This document shows positions 1-8,300 of a stretch of 64,000 bases of DNA, one piece after another. The position numbers and the translations under genes are program-made. The stretch is taken from assembly GCF_011039135.1 (NCBI RefSeq), contig NZ_JAAKEJ010000008.1, positions 59,948-123,947 on the forward strand, given 5' to 3'. This DNA comes from Desulfovibrio sp. ZJ209. Its GTDB lineage: Bacteria > Desulfobacterota > Desulfovibrionia > Desulfovibrionales > Desulfovibrionaceae. The notes below the pieces were generated by a model, which had not been told where the DNA came from, did not search any database, and saw only the letters and a list, made by a program, of their open reading frames with translations. The stretch's first letter is position 1. The number at the start of each line of letters is the position of its first letter.

Positions 1-510
1 ATCGGCATGCTGCGCGTCATGGGCGCGGTCATGGTGGGGGTGGTCATGTCGGGCCGCATCGGCGCGGCCTATGCGGCGCTCATCGGCACCATGCAGGTCA
101 ACGAGGAGGTGGACGCCCTCGAGACCCTCGGCATCTCGCCGGTGGACTTCCTCGTTCTGCCGCGCGTGCTCGCGCTCACGCTCATGGTGCCCCTGCTCAC
201 CATCTATGCCGACCTCATGGGCATCATCGGCGGCTTTCTCGTGGGCACGCTCATGCTGAACCTCAACCCCATGGAATATCTCCACGCCACGGCGCAGATG
301 GTGCCCTACCGGCAGATCCTCATCGGGCTTGTTTACGGCACCCTGTTCGGCGTGGTCATCGCCATCGCCGGCTGCTACCAGGGCATGCGCTGCGGCCGAA
401 GCGCCATGGCCGTGGGCCAGACCACCACGCGGGCCGTGGTCAATTCCATCGTGGGCATCATCGTCATGACGGCCATTATCACCATCATCTGCAACGTGCT
501 CGGCGTGTGA
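1..510 (+). CDS. mlaE: MlaE-type lipid ABC transporter permease (5' partial)
   Basis: Inner-membrane permease of an Mla-type ABC system that moves phospholipids between the inner and outer membranes. The reading frame is open from base 1, so the N-terminus lies outside the window and 169 residues are visible. They contain the family core: a GAAYAAL segment, then MQVNEEVDALETLGI (the conserved cytoplasmic coupling region), and three to four long hydrophobic segments to the end. It ends 7 bases before the ATPase gene and heads the visible operon with mlaF, mlaD and a lipoprotein gene. Family and role are known from MlaE/YrbE homologues. The transport direction cannot be read from sequence. Confidence 0.93.
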   Translation: MGMLRVMGAVMVGVVMSGRIGAAYAALIGTMQVNEEVDALETLGISPVDFLVLPRVLALTLMVPLLTIYADLMGIIGGFLVGTLMLNLNPMEYLHATAQMVPYRQILIGLVYGTLFGVVIAIAGCYQGMRCGRSAMAVGQTTTRAVVNSIVGIIVMTAIITIICNVLGV

Positions 511-517
511 GGGACAT

Positions 518-1420
518 ATGGCCGATACCCCGCTTGCCTCCACCGCTGCCACAGCCGGCCCGCCGCCGGATTCGGCCCTCAGCGTGCGCGACCTGCAGGT
601 GGGCTACGGCTCCTATGTGCTCATGCGCCATGTGACGTTCGAGGTGCGCAAGGGCGACATCTTCTTCATCATGGGCGGGTCGGGCTGCGGCAAGAGCACG
701 CTTTTGCATGTGCTCATGGGCCTCAAGCGCCCGCAGGCCGGCAAGGAATTTTTCGGCAAGGTGGATTTCTGGGACGGCACCGAGGCCCAGCGCCGCGCCG
801 CCATGCGCCACGCCGGCGTGCTCTTCCAGAGCGGCGCCCTCTGGAGCTCCATGACGCTCGCCGAGAACGTGGGCCTGCCGCTCCAGCAATATACGGACCT
901 CGACGACGACGAGATCCGCGAGCTCGCCTCGCTCAAGCTCGCGCTCGTGGGCCTCGCGGGCTTCGAGGATTATTATCCCTCGGAAATCAGCGGCGGCATG
1001 AGCAAGCGGGCGGGCCTCGCGCGGGCGCTGGCGCTGGACCCGGAGATCCTCTTTCTCGACGAGCCCTCGGCCGGGCTGGACCCGGTGAGCTCCAACCTCC
1101 TGGACGAGCTCATCCAGGAGCTGCGCGACACGCTGGGCGCGACCTTCGTCATCGTGTCGCACGAGCTCGCGAGCATCTTCAGCATCGCCACCAACGGCAT
1201 CTTTCTCGACGTGAAGACGCGCACGGTGACGGCAAAAGGCAACCCGCGCGCGCTCGCCGAAGACCCGCACACCCAGGAGGACGCCCTGCTCTTCCTCACG
1301 CGCGGCGGCAAGAACCCGCTCCGGCCGCAAGGCTGCCCGGCGGTATCCCCCGCGCCTCCCGGCGGGACGCCCGCAGCAGCCGCTTCCCCCGAACCACGGG
1401 CCAAGGACGAAAACGCATGA
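518..1420 (+). CDS. mlaF: MlaF-type lipid ABC transporter ATP-binding protein
   Basis: Cytoplasmic ATPase that powers the MlaE permease. In its 300 residues, Walker A (GGSGCGKST) is near residue 52, the signature SGGMSKRAGLARAL is near 156, and Walker B with its catalytic Glu (ILFLDEPSAGLDP) follows directly. The switch His is in VSHELASI. The SGGMSKR signature is typical of MlaF rather than of generic importers. The last 40 or so residues are a Pro/Ala-rich tail without family conservation. The start ATG is 7 bases after mlaE, and the 3' end overlaps mlaD by 4 bases (ATGA), so translation is probably coupled. Confidence 0.95.
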   Translation: MADTPLASTAATAGPPPDSALSVRDLQVGYGSYVLMRHVTFEVRKGDIFFIMGGSGCGKSTLLHVLMGLKRPQAGKEFFGKVDFWDGTEAQRRAAMRHAGVLFQSGALWSSMTLAENVGLPLQQYTDLDDDEIRELASLKLALVGLAGFEDYYPSEISGGMSKRAGLARALALDPEILFLDEPSAGLDPVSSNLLDELIQELRDTLGATFVIVSHELASIFSIATNGIFLDVKTRTVTAKGNPRALAEDPHTQEDALLFLTRGGKNPLRPQGCPAVSPAPPGGTPAAAASPEPRAKDENA

Positions 1421-2382
1421 CTCCGCAAGCATACAAAACCATGGTGGGCGCCTTCGTGGTGGGGGGCATCGTGCTCTTCACCCTGGGCATCATCCTGCTC
1501 GGCGGCGGGCGCCTGTTCAACAACGACGTGGAATATGTGCTCTATTTCGACGGGTCGGTAAGCGGCCTTTCCATCGGCGCGCCCGTGGTCTTCCGCGGCG
1601 TGCCCATGGGCAGTGTCACCCAGATAAGCCTCGTGGCCAACGCGCGTGACTCCAACGTGACCATCCCGGTCACCATCCGCATCGACGAGCGCAGCTTCAT
1701 CCGGGCGAGCGGCCGGGCCCTTTCCGAGTCCGCCCAGCAGGAGATCATCCGGCGCATGGTGGAGCGCGGCCTCAGGGCGCGCCTCCAGCTCCAGAGCCTC
1801 ATCACGGGCCAGTACCGTGTGGAGCTCGACTTCTTCCCCGATACGCCCATGAATTTCCGCTCGGCCACGCCGGACCTCGAGATACCCACGGTGCCGTCGC
1901 CCATCGACACGCTCCAGCGCACGCTTGCGCGCATCCCCATCGACCAGCTCATGGGCGCGCTCTCCAACATCCTCGAAAATGTCTCGGCCGCCGTAGGCAA
2001 CGGCCAGCTCAAGGCCGGCATCGAGGCCTTCACCGCCACCTTCACGGAGACGCAGCGCCTGCTCTCCGACAGCCCACTCAGGCACTCGCTGGAAAGCACG
2101 CTCTCGCAGGTGGACGGCGCCACCCGCGCCATGCAGAAGGAGCTCCCGGGGGCGCTGGCCTCCTTCCACTCGGCCATGGACAATCTCGCCCTGGCGGCGG
2201 AGCGCCTGCGCCGCGTGGCCGACTCCGCCGAGAACACGCTCGGCCGCGACTCGCCCACCATGAACGAGGTGCGCCGCCTGCTTACGGAATCCATTTCCGC
2301 CGTGCGCTCGCTGCGCAACCTCGCGGACATGCTCGAACGCAACCCCGAAGCCCTGCTCATGGGCAGGCAAGGAAAACGCTGA
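1417..2382 (+). CDS. mlaD: MlaD-type MCE domain substrate-binding protein
   Basis: Membrane-anchored periplasmic MCE protein. Homologues form a hexameric ring that handles phospholipid beside the MlaFE core. The 321 residues begin with one transmembrane helix (about residues 9-30, VGGIVLFTLGIILLGGG) and then an MCE domain (about 40-120, with FDGSVSGLSIGAPVVFRGVPMG). A long helical region follows, with many Leu/Ala heptads, up to the C-terminus. The long helix is characteristic of longer MCE proteins that form a needle or tunnel. The gene overlaps mlaF by 4 bases and its stop overlaps the next start by 1 base. No mlaC or mlaB follows; a lipoprotein takes that position. Confidence 0.92.
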   Translation: MTPQAYKTMVGAFVVGGIVLFTLGIILLGGGRLFNNDVEYVLYFDGSVSGLSIGAPVVFRGVPMGSVTQISLVANARDSNVTIPVTIRIDERSFIRASGRALSESAQQEIIRRMVERGLRARLQLQSLITGQYRVELDFFPDTPMNFRSATPDLEIPTVPSPIDTLQRTLARIPIDQLMGALSNILENVSAAVGNGQLKAGIEAFTATFTETQRLLSDSPLRHSLESTLSQVDGATRAMQKELPGALASFHSAMDNLALAAERLRRVADSAENTLGRDSPTMNEVRRLLTESISAVRSLRNLADMLERNPEALLMGRQGKR

Positions 2383-2981
2383 TGGCCCGCATACTCACCC
2401 TCCTGGCCCTTCTCGGCCTCGGTCTCGCGGCGCTCGCCGGCTGCGGCCGCAGCACGCCCACCAATTATTACCTCCTCGAAAGCGGCATGCCGCCCGTGAC
2501 GGCCGACGAGCTGCCGCCAGCCACCCTGCGCGTGGCCATGGTGGAGGTGCCGAGCTACCTCAACCGCAACAATATCGTGAGCCGCGTTGCGGGCGAGACA
2601 CGCCTCATCCTCGCCGAGTTCCACCTCTGGGCCGAGCCTGTGAGCAACGGCGTGCGCCGCGTGGTGGAGGAGACGCTGACCCCGCCCCTGCTCGAGGCGG
2701 GCGTCACCGTGCTGCCCACGGGCACGGCCAATGGCGGGGACTATGTGCTGCTCATCGACGTGCAGCGCCTGGACGGCAATTTCAACGAAAAGGCCGTGCT
2801 GGAAAGCCGCTGGACCCTGCTGGACAGGAAGGAGGCGCCGCTCGCCGACGGCATCTTCGCCGCCGAGGAAATGGTCGAGGGCAGCGACTATAATGTGCTC
2901 GTGGCGGCGGAAAGCCGCCTCGTGCGCCGCATGGGCGACTATCTTGCCGAAAGGCTGCCGCCGCTGCTCAAGCGCCGCTGA
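2382..2981 (+). CDS. ABC-type transport auxiliary lipoprotein (PqiC-like)
   Basis: Putative outer-membrane lipoprotein subunit of the Mla/Pqi-like lipid transporter. The N-terminus is a lipoprotein signal with a lipobox ending in LAGC (Cys about residue 21), followed by TPTNYYLLESG, the usual beginning of the PqiC/DUF330 domain. The remaining 170 residues contain no membrane segment. A central VEVPSYLNRNNIVSR stretch fits the 'auxiliary component' family, whose members often have a YLDR/NIV pattern there. It is the last gene of the operon and begins on the last base of the mlaD stop codon. In this layout it may replace the soluble carrier MlaC. That role is inferred from neighbours. Confidence 0.82.
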   Translation: MARILTLLALLGLGLAALAGCGRSTPTNYYLLESGMPPVTADELPPATLRVAMVEVPSYLNRNNIVSRVAGETRLILAEFHLWAEPVSNGVRRVVEETLTPPLLEAGVTVLPTGTANGGDYVLLIDVQRLDGNFNEKAVLESRWTLLDRKEAPLADGIFAAEEMVEGSDYNVLVAAESRLVRRMGDYLAERLPPLLKRR

Positions 2982-3188
2982 GGCAGGCGGGCCCGCAGCT
3001 GCCGACGCGCGAAGATTTCAGGCAAGGAATTGCCGTTCGCGCCGCTTTACGGACGCACGCGGCCCGCGCTATCCTGCGCCTGACGGGGCAGGGCTCTCCC
3101 TGCCGCCTACCGCGTTTTTGCGGCCGGCTTCCGGCTGTGGAAACGCGCCCCCCAGCCCGCGCGGCAACGCCGCGCAAGGAGGTTCCCC

Positions 3189-3875
3189 ATGGCTGCCACT
3201 TTTCGCCCCTCCCGGCGCTTCTTCCTGAAACAGGCCACGGCCGGCGCCCTGACGCTGGGCCTGCTGCCCCTCGTGGGCTGTGCCGCCCCGGCCTGGGGCG
3301 CGGAGGCCCAGGCTCCGGCCGCTGGCGCCGCTGCCGCGGCCAAACCCAAGAAGCCGCTGGTGGTCTATTTTTCCCACAGCGGCAACACGCGCAAGCTCGC
3401 CGAGATCATCCACAAGAAGGTGGGCGGCGACATTCTCGAAATCGAGCCCGCCACGCCCTACCCCTCCGACTACCAGGCCACGGTGGACCTCGCCAAGAAG
3501 GAGCAGCAGGAGAACGCCCGCCCGGCCGTGAAAACAAAAATCGCCAACCCGGACGAATACGGCGTCATCTTCCTCGGCTACCCCAACTGGTGGAGCAGCA
3601 TGCCCATGCCGGTCTGGACCTTCGTGGAGCAGAACAAGCTCGACGGCCACACCATCGCCCCCTTTGACACGCATGGCGGCGGCGGGCTCGGCCACAGCGT
3701 GGACGACCTCAAGAAGCTGGTGCCGCACTCCAAGGTGCTCAAGGGCCTCGCCGTGCGCGGCACGGCCGCGGGCGGCGCGGAAAAGGACGTGGAAAAGTGG
3801 CTCGAAGGGCTCGGCAACGCCCTCATCATGACCACCATTGGCAACCCGGCCATCTATCCCGACGGCGCGTACTGA
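3189..3875 (+). CDS. Tat-exported flavodoxin family protein
   Basis: Flavodoxin-fold protein of 228 residues. The N-terminus carries a twin-arginine signal (RRFFLKQ, then a hydrophobic stretch ending LLPLVGCAAPAWG), so it is probably exported folded with its cofactor. A Cys in LVGCAA could also be a lipobox. The mature part begins VVYFSHSGNTRKLAEII, the FMN phosphate-binding loop, and later has GYPNWWSSMPMPVWTF, typical of the flavodoxin_4 branch (with W residues over the flavin) rather than short electron-carrier flavodoxins. The RBS AAGGAGG lies 7 bases before the start. It stands alone, with a hairpin terminator just downstream. The redox partner is unknown. Confidence 0.88.
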   Translation: MAATFRPSRRFFLKQATAGALTLGLLPLVGCAAPAWGAEAQAPAAGAAAAAKPKKPLVVYFSHSGNTRKLAEIIHKKVGGDILEIEPATPYPSDYQATVDLAKKEQQENARPAVKTKIANPDEYGVIFLGYPNWWSSMPMPVWTFVEQNKLDGHTIAPFDTHGGGGLGHSVDDLKKLVPHSKVLKGLAVRGTAAGGAEKDVEKWLEGLGNALIMTTIGNPAIYPDGAY

Positions 3876-3896
3876 GCTTTCAACACCTGAACGCAG

Positions 3897-3929
3897 AAGG
3901 GTCTTGCGCCGCAGAGGCGCAAGGCCCTT
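3897..3929. terminator. Bidirectional hairpin between convergent genes
   Basis: A 14-base stem (3897-3910 with 3916-3929, one G-T pair) encloses a 5-base loop between the flavodoxin stop and the TetR gene stop. There is only a short T-rich stretch after it (TCATGTTT), so it is a moderate intrinsic terminator that could serve both strands. Confidence 0.7.
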
Positions 3930-4004
3930 CATGTTTGGGGTGAGGCCGGCCCCACCCTGATTTTTTCCGCCGCGCCCGAATGCCAGGCACGCCTTCGGGC
4001 ATTT

Positions 4005-4655
4005 TCACTGCTTCGCTTCTTCCACTCCCATAACTGGCGGCAAAAGTTTCACCCCGCGCAGGGCGATGGCGAGCAATTCCGCCTGGCAGATGTCCCGCTC
4101 GCGCGCCTGAAGGGTCAGGCCCTCGAAATAATTGGTCAACGAGCCGGTAATGGCCGGGATGTCAGAATCCGCCGGGATTTCCCGGTCGCGCACGGCCTTT
4201 TTCAGCCGCTCGCGGAAGACCTGGCGCGTGTCCGCGCGCATGTTCGCGATGGTGGCGAGGATGCGCTCTTCCCTGGCGGGCAGCGTCAGGGCGGAAAACA
4301 CGGTCAGGCAGCCGCAGGGGGCGTCGGGCGAAAGCAGTATCCGCGCCGTGGCGGCGAAAAGATTTTTTGTCGCCTCATATAAATTTTCCTCGCCGAGATA
4401 GCGCGCGAAGACCGGCCCCCAGTAGGTCGCCTTGTAAAAGGCCAGCGCCTCCAGAAAAAGCTCGGCCTTGCTGCCAAAGGCGCAGTAGAGGCTTGGCGAC
4501 TTGATGCCCATGGCCCGGCAGAGCTGGCTCATGGTGGTCTGCATGTAGCCCTGCTCCCAAAAGAGCCTGAGCGCGTTGCGCAGGGCGAGCTCACGGTCGA
4601 ATTCCCGCGGGCGCCCCCGCTGGGAGCGCTTTTGGGCAACTGGCTCTTCGGTCAT
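4005..4655 (-). CDS. TetR family transcriptional regulator
   Basis: DNA-binding repressor of 216 residues. The N-terminal helix-turn-helix is clear: RGRPREFDRELAL then ALRLFWEQGYMQTTMSQLCRAM and SPSLYCAFGSKAELF. The C-terminal part is the ligand-binding helical domain. The start at 4655 is preceded by GGGGAGGGG. An in-frame upstream start at 4718 would add 21 residues without conservation. It is transcribed away from the DsbA/FrnE-like gene, with 157 bases between them, so it probably controls that gene and itself. The ligand is unknown. The Trp and Phe content and layout resemble regulators of reductive or electrophile stress genes, but this is only a guess. Confidence 0.9.
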   Translation of the reverse strand: MTEEPVAQKRSQRGRPREFDRELALRNALRLFWEQGYMQTTMSQLCRAMGIKSPSLYCAFGSKAELFLEALAFYKATYWGPVFARYLGEENLYEATKNLFAATARILLSPDAPCGCLTVFSALTLPAREERILATIANMRADTRQVFRERLKKAVRDREIPADSDIPAITGSLTNYFEGLTLQARERDICQAELLAIALRGVKLLPPVMGVEEAKQ

Positions 4656-4699
4656 GGGCCCCTCCCCGCGCTGCGGCGAAAATCCGGCCGCGCCTGCCA

Positions 4700-4728
4700 T
4701 TGCATTTTTTTTTGCCAAGTGCTATAAA
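4700..4728 (+). promoter_or_regulatory. Putative sigma-70 promoter of the DsbA-like gene
   Basis: TTGCAT and TATAAA are separated by 17 bases in a T-rich patch of an otherwise GC-rich divergent intergenic region. The -10 is good and the -35 weak. The divergent TetR gene is the likely regulator, though no clear operator palindrome is visible. Confidence 0.45.
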
Positions 4729-4812
4729 ATCTTCACGGCGGAAAGCTCCGCCCCGGCGGCCATTTGTGCCGATGGTAGTTCACTTCCCCCTTCAAGGCAA
4801 CGGAGAACGCAC

Positions 4813-5511
4813 ATGCACATCATATACTGGAGCGACTACGCCTGCCCCTATTGCTACATCGCCGAGCGCCGGCTGCACAACGCCATCAAGGCGCTGGGCA
4901 TGGATGGCGAGGTCACCTTCGAGCCCCGCGCCTTCGAGCTCGACCCGGGCGCCCCCAGGACGGTGCAGTCCGACACGGCCACCCGCTTTGCCCGCAAATA
5001 CGGGCTGCCGCTCGCGCAGGCCCAGGCCCAGATCGAGCACATCTCGGCCCTCGGGCGCGAGGCGGGCATCGACTTCCGCTATGCGACCACCCAATATACC
5101 AACACCTTCGACGCCCACCGCCTGATGAAGCTCGCGCTCGCCAGTGGTGACAAGGAAATCGCCGCCAGGACCAACGAGCTGCTCTTCGCGGCCTATTTCA
5201 CCAAAAACCTCAAGCTCGCCGACGAGTCTACCCTTCTCGGGGTGGGTGAGGAGGCCGGCCTCGAGCGCGAAAAGATCCTCGCCATGCTCCATTCCGACGA
5301 ATTTGCCGACGAAGTGCGCGCCGACGAGCGCGCCGCGGCCGAGCGCGGTGTGCGCGGGGTGCCTTTCTTCCTCTTCCCGGACGGCATGACCATCCCCGGG
5401 GCCATCTCCGAGCGGGACTTCAAGGAATTGTTGCAGCGCAACCGCACGAGCGCCCCGGCGGCGCAGCAGTGCGGCCCCGACGGCTGCGCGGTGGATTTCG
5501 GCCGCAAATAA
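4813..5511 (+). CDS. DsbA family oxidoreductase (FrnE-like)
   Basis: Thioredoxin-fold thiol oxidoreductase of 232 residues without a signal peptide, so cytoplasmic. It opens with IYWSDYACPYCYIAERRL, which contains the redox CPYC motif at about residues 11-14, and the DsbA helical insertion follows. The conserved cis-Pro region is RGVRGVPFFLF, as in FrnE/2-hydroxychromene-2-carboxylate isomerase-like proteins. The C-terminus has another Cys pair (QQCGPDGCA), an extra feature also seen in some FrnE proteins. The start at 4813 is chosen because the fold begins there and GGAG lies 8 bases upstream; earlier in-frame codons run through the promoter. It is divergent from the TetR regulator. Confidence 0.88.
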   Translation: MHIIYWSDYACPYCYIAERRLHNAIKALGMDGEVTFEPRAFELDPGAPRTVQSDTATRFARKYGLPLAQAQAQIEHISALGREAGIDFRYATTQYTNTFDAHRLMKLALASGDKEIAARTNELLFAAYFTKNLKLADESTLLGVGEEAGLEREKILAMLHSDEFADEVRADERAAAERGVRGVPFFLFPDGMTIPGAISERDFKELLQRNRTSAPAAQQCGPDGCAVDFGRK

Positions 5512-5556
5512 CCGCCGCAACGCCGGCCCATTCCCCCATTGCCGCAGGAGCGAGCC

Positions 5557-6186
5557 ATGATCCAGCGTGTGGAAGTCAAGGATGTTTTCGCGGAAAACGC
5601 CTATTTCTTCATTGACCCGGCAACGCGCCAGGGCTTTCTCATCGACCCCGGCGCCGAGCCCGAGCGCCTTTTCCAGATCATCGAGCAGAACGGCCTCGAC
5701 ATCCAGGCCATCCTGCTGACCCACGGGCATTTCGACCACACGGGCGCCATCCCCTTCCTCCATGAGCGGCTGGGCGTGCCCTACTACATCTCGCCCCCCG
5801 GCGAGGCCTACCTCACCGACCCGGCGCTCAACCTGAGCCAGGAATGCGGGCGCTGGTCCGTGCTCACCGAGGCGAAATTCTTCAAGCCCGGGGACTTCAT
5901 CTCCCTGCCGGCGAACCCGCGCTTCGGGCTCGAAGTCATCGCCACGCCCGGGCACACGCCGGATTCCGTCACCTTTTACAGCGCGGCGGAAAACGCGGCC
6001 TTCGTGGGCGACACCATCTTCAGGGGCGGCCCCGGCATCACGCGCTTCCCGGGCGGCAACGAGCGCGACCTGTACGCGAGCATCATGGACCGCATTCTCA
6101 CCCTCCCGGACGCGACCGTCCTCTATTCGGGCCACACCGCGCCCACCAGCGTGGGCGAGGAAAAACCCGCGTATATGGGGGCCTGA
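5557..6186 (+). CDS. MBL-fold metallohydrolase (glyoxalase II-like)
   Basis: Zinc hydrolase of the metallo-beta-lactamase fold, 209 residues. The metal motif is THGHFDHTGAIP (HxHxDH) near residue 60, followed by TPGHTPDS and VGDTIFRGGPG, the second and third metal ligand motifs, and a final GHTAPTS. The short length and these motifs fit the hydroxyacylglutathione hydrolase-like group of thioester hydrolases; the glutathione-binding C-terminal domain of true GloB is missing. The start at 5557 has GCAGGAG 6 bases upstream. It follows the DsbA-like gene by 45 bases and may share its transcript, which would suit a thiol-stress role. The substrate is unknown. Confidence 0.87.
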   Translation: MIQRVEVKDVFAENAYFFIDPATRQGFLIDPGAEPERLFQIIEQNGLDIQAILLTHGHFDHTGAIPFLHERLGVPYYISPPGEAYLTDPALNLSQECGRWSVLTEAKFFKPGDFISLPANPRFGLEVIATPGHTPDSVTFYSAAENAAFVGDTIFRGGPGITRFPGGNERDLYASIMDRILTLPDATVLYSGHTAPTSVGEEKPAYMGA

Positions 6187-6188
6187 CC

Positions 6189-7064
6189 ATGCCGGATGCC
6201 CTCAACGCGCCCCGCGCTCTCGACCTTGAGGAAGTGGCTTCCTGGAAGGTGAACTGCCCGGACGCCGGCGAGCAGAAAATCGCGCTCAAGGCCGGTTCGG
6301 CCGGCTTCAACTGGTCAGCGCAAGATGTGGAGAACTTCTGGGAGGCCGTGGTCAGCGGCCGCCCGCTCGGCAGCTTCACGCTCCGGCGCGGGGATGGCCT
6401 CCCCGTGCTGGAGGACGGCGAGCAGCGCGCCACCGCCGTGGCCCTCGGTTTTTATGACCCGTGGGAGAAAAATGCCGACGCCTGGGAGGGCCTGCAAAAG
6501 GAAGGCATGCGCCGCTTCTCGCCGCAGCCCGAAGGCCCGCGCGGCATCCTCTGGATAGACCTCGCAAAGCCGGCCCAGGGGGGCGTCTCCTACGTGTTCC
6601 GGCTGGTCACCCATGACGAGCCCTGGGGCTTTTTGCGCAACCGAAAGGGCCATTTGCCCGCGCACGGCGCGCGCCTCGCGTGGGAGAACTTCATCCGCGT
6701 CATCCGCTGCCAGAAGGAGATCCCGGCCAACGAATCCCTGCCGGCATGGGCCAGCGGCGATACCCTCCCGCTCGCCTGGGCCTGGCCGTGGGACGCGAAA
6801 ACCCCCATGCCCTTCAGCCTGCTCTGCGAGCTCGCCGGCATCGCCACGCCCGAGTGGGAAGAATTTTTGCTGTTCAGCATAGAAAACAATCCCATGTGGC
6901 AGCTCGACTGCCCCATGCCCACGGCCACGACACGCTGCTGGAAGGAAAAGATCTGCCAGATCCTGAAACACCGAGAGGGAGAGGACTACGAGCGCCTCTC
7001 CGCGCTCGTGAAGCTGCTCCCCGGGGCGCTCAGGGCGCGCATCCCCGTGGTGGAGGCACAGTGA
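6189..7064 (+). CDS. DUF262-like protein (ParB/GmrS-N fold candidate), unknown function
   Basis: A 291-residue soluble protein whose start is only 2 bases after the MBL gene stop. The N-terminal half holds a pattern resembling DUF262 (the ParB/Srx-fold domain of GmrSD enzymes): NFWEAVVSGRPLGSFTLRR, then VLEDGEQRATAVALGFYDPW, comparable with the family's LGSIVL...VIDGQQRLT. The consensus DGQQR is DGEQR here. A little later a FRLVTHDEPWGFLRNRKG stretch is found. The rest is not recognised and there is no GmrD-like HNH nuclease motif. The DUF262 assignment is mine by pattern and needs a profile search. It lies in a core metabolic setting, not next to restriction genes. Confidence 0.72.
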   Translation: MPDALNAPRALDLEEVASWKVNCPDAGEQKIALKAGSAGFNWSAQDVENFWEAVVSGRPLGSFTLRRGDGLPVLEDGEQRATAVALGFYDPWEKNADAWEGLQKEGMRRFSPQPEGPRGILWIDLAKPAQGGVSYVFRLVTHDEPWGFLRNRKGHLPAHGARLAWENFIRVIRCQKEIPANESLPAWASGDTLPLAWAWPWDAKTPMPFSLLCELAGIATPEWEEFLLFSIENNPMWQLDCPMPTATTRCWKEKICQILKHREGEDYERLSALVKLLPGALRARIPVVEAQ

Positions 7065-7154
7065 GCGGGACGCGCCGCAAGATGTAATGGGGCACGCGGG
7101 CGCCCGGCAACGCGGCGCTTGCGCGCGGGCGCGCTTGCGGCTAGTCTCGCGCCC

Positions 7155-8297
7155 ATGTCCCACCCTGCCTTTACGCTCGAACACGAGGACGGCGCGGCCC
7201 GTGCCGGCAGGCTAGCCACGGCGCACGGCGTCATCCCCACGCCCATCTTCATGCCCGTGGGCACCGTGGGCTCGGTCAAGGCGCTGGCGCCGGACGACCT
7301 TGAGGCCATCGGCGCGCCCATCATCCTCGGCAATACCTACCACCTCTACCTGCGCCCGGGCGACGAGCGCATCGCCCGGCTGGGCGGGCTGCACCGCTTC
7401 GCCTCCTGGCCCGGGGCCATCCTGACGGACAGCGGCGGCTTCCAGATCTTCAGCCTGAGCGGCTTGCGCAAGCTTGGCGAGGAGGGGGTGGAATTCCGCT
7501 CGCACCTCGACGGCTCGCGCCACCTGTTCACCCCGGAATCAGTGGTCAAGATCCAGCGCAATCTCCATTCCGACATCATGATGGCCCTTGACGAATGCGT
7601 GCCCTACGGCGCCGACCACGCCTATACCGAGCGCTCCGTGGGCCTCACCACGCGCTGGGCGGCGCGGGCGCGCGCGGCGTGGCCCGCGGGCTCGGGGCCG
7701 AACCTGCTTTTCGGCATCGTGCAGGGGGGCTTTTTTGAGGACCTGCGCCGGCGCTCGGCGGAGGAACTGCGCGCGCTCGACTTTGACGGCTACGCCATCG
7801 GCGGCCTTTCCGTGGGCGAGAGCAAGGCCGAGCTGCACGCCATGCTGCGCATGACGGCGCCGCTGCTGCCCGAAGGCAAGGCCCGCTACCTCATGGGCGT
7901 GGGCACGCCGCTCGACATCGTGCTCGGCATCCTGGCCGGGGTGGACATGTTCGACTGTGTTTTGCCCACGCGCAACGCGCGCAACGGCACGCTCTACACG
8001 TCCGAGGGCAAGATCAACATCAAGAGGCGGGAATATGCGGAAGACCAAGGCCCGCTCGACCCGGCATGCGGCTGCTACACCTGCCGCACCTTCTCGCGCG
8101 CCTATCTGCGGCACCTTTTCGTGAGCAAGGAGCTTCTGTCCTTCCGGCTCAACTCCCTGCACAACCTGACCTATTTTCTGGGCCTCGTGCGCGGGGCCCG
8201 CGCGGCCATCCTGGAAGACCGCTTTGCGGCCTTTGCGGCCGGCATCGCCGCGCGCTATCCCGACGAGGCGGCCAAAGCGGGAATTCCTGGCTTCTGA
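7155..8297 (+). CDS. tgt: tRNA-guanine transglycosylase
   Basis: Exchanges guanine 34 of GU(N)-anticodon tRNAs for the queuosine precursor preQ1, or for queuine in some bacteria. The 380-residue TIM-barrel protein has the expected motifs: [35 protein letters not shown] (with a catalytic Asp), [22 protein letters not shown] and [14 protein letters not shown]. The zinc ligands are CGCYTC and a later His in SLHNLTYFL. The start at 7155 gives the normal N-terminus [10 protein letters not shown]; an upstream frame extension is unlikely. It runs towards the YhhQ-like transporter gene with only 3 bases between the stops, which links two parts of queuosine metabolism. Confidence 0.97.
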   Translation: MSHPAFTLEHEDGAARAGRLATAHGVIPTPIFMPVGTVGSVKALAPDDLEAIGAPIILGNTYHLYLRPGDERIARLGGLHRFASWPGAILTDSGGFQIFSLSGLRKLGEEGVEFRSHLDGSRHLFTPESVVKIQRNLHSDIMMALDECVPYGADHAYTERSVGLTTRWAARARAAWPAGSGPNLLFGIVQGGFFEDLRRRSAEELRALDFDGYAIGGLSVGESKAELHAMLRMTAPLLPEGKARYLMGVGTPLDIVLGILAGVDMFDCVLPTRNARNGTLYTSEGKINIKRREYAEDQGPLDPACGCYTCRTFSRAYLRHLFVSKELLSFRLNSLHNLTYFLGLVRGARAAILEDRFAAFAAGIAARYPDEAAKAGIPGF

Positions 8298-8300
8298 TGC

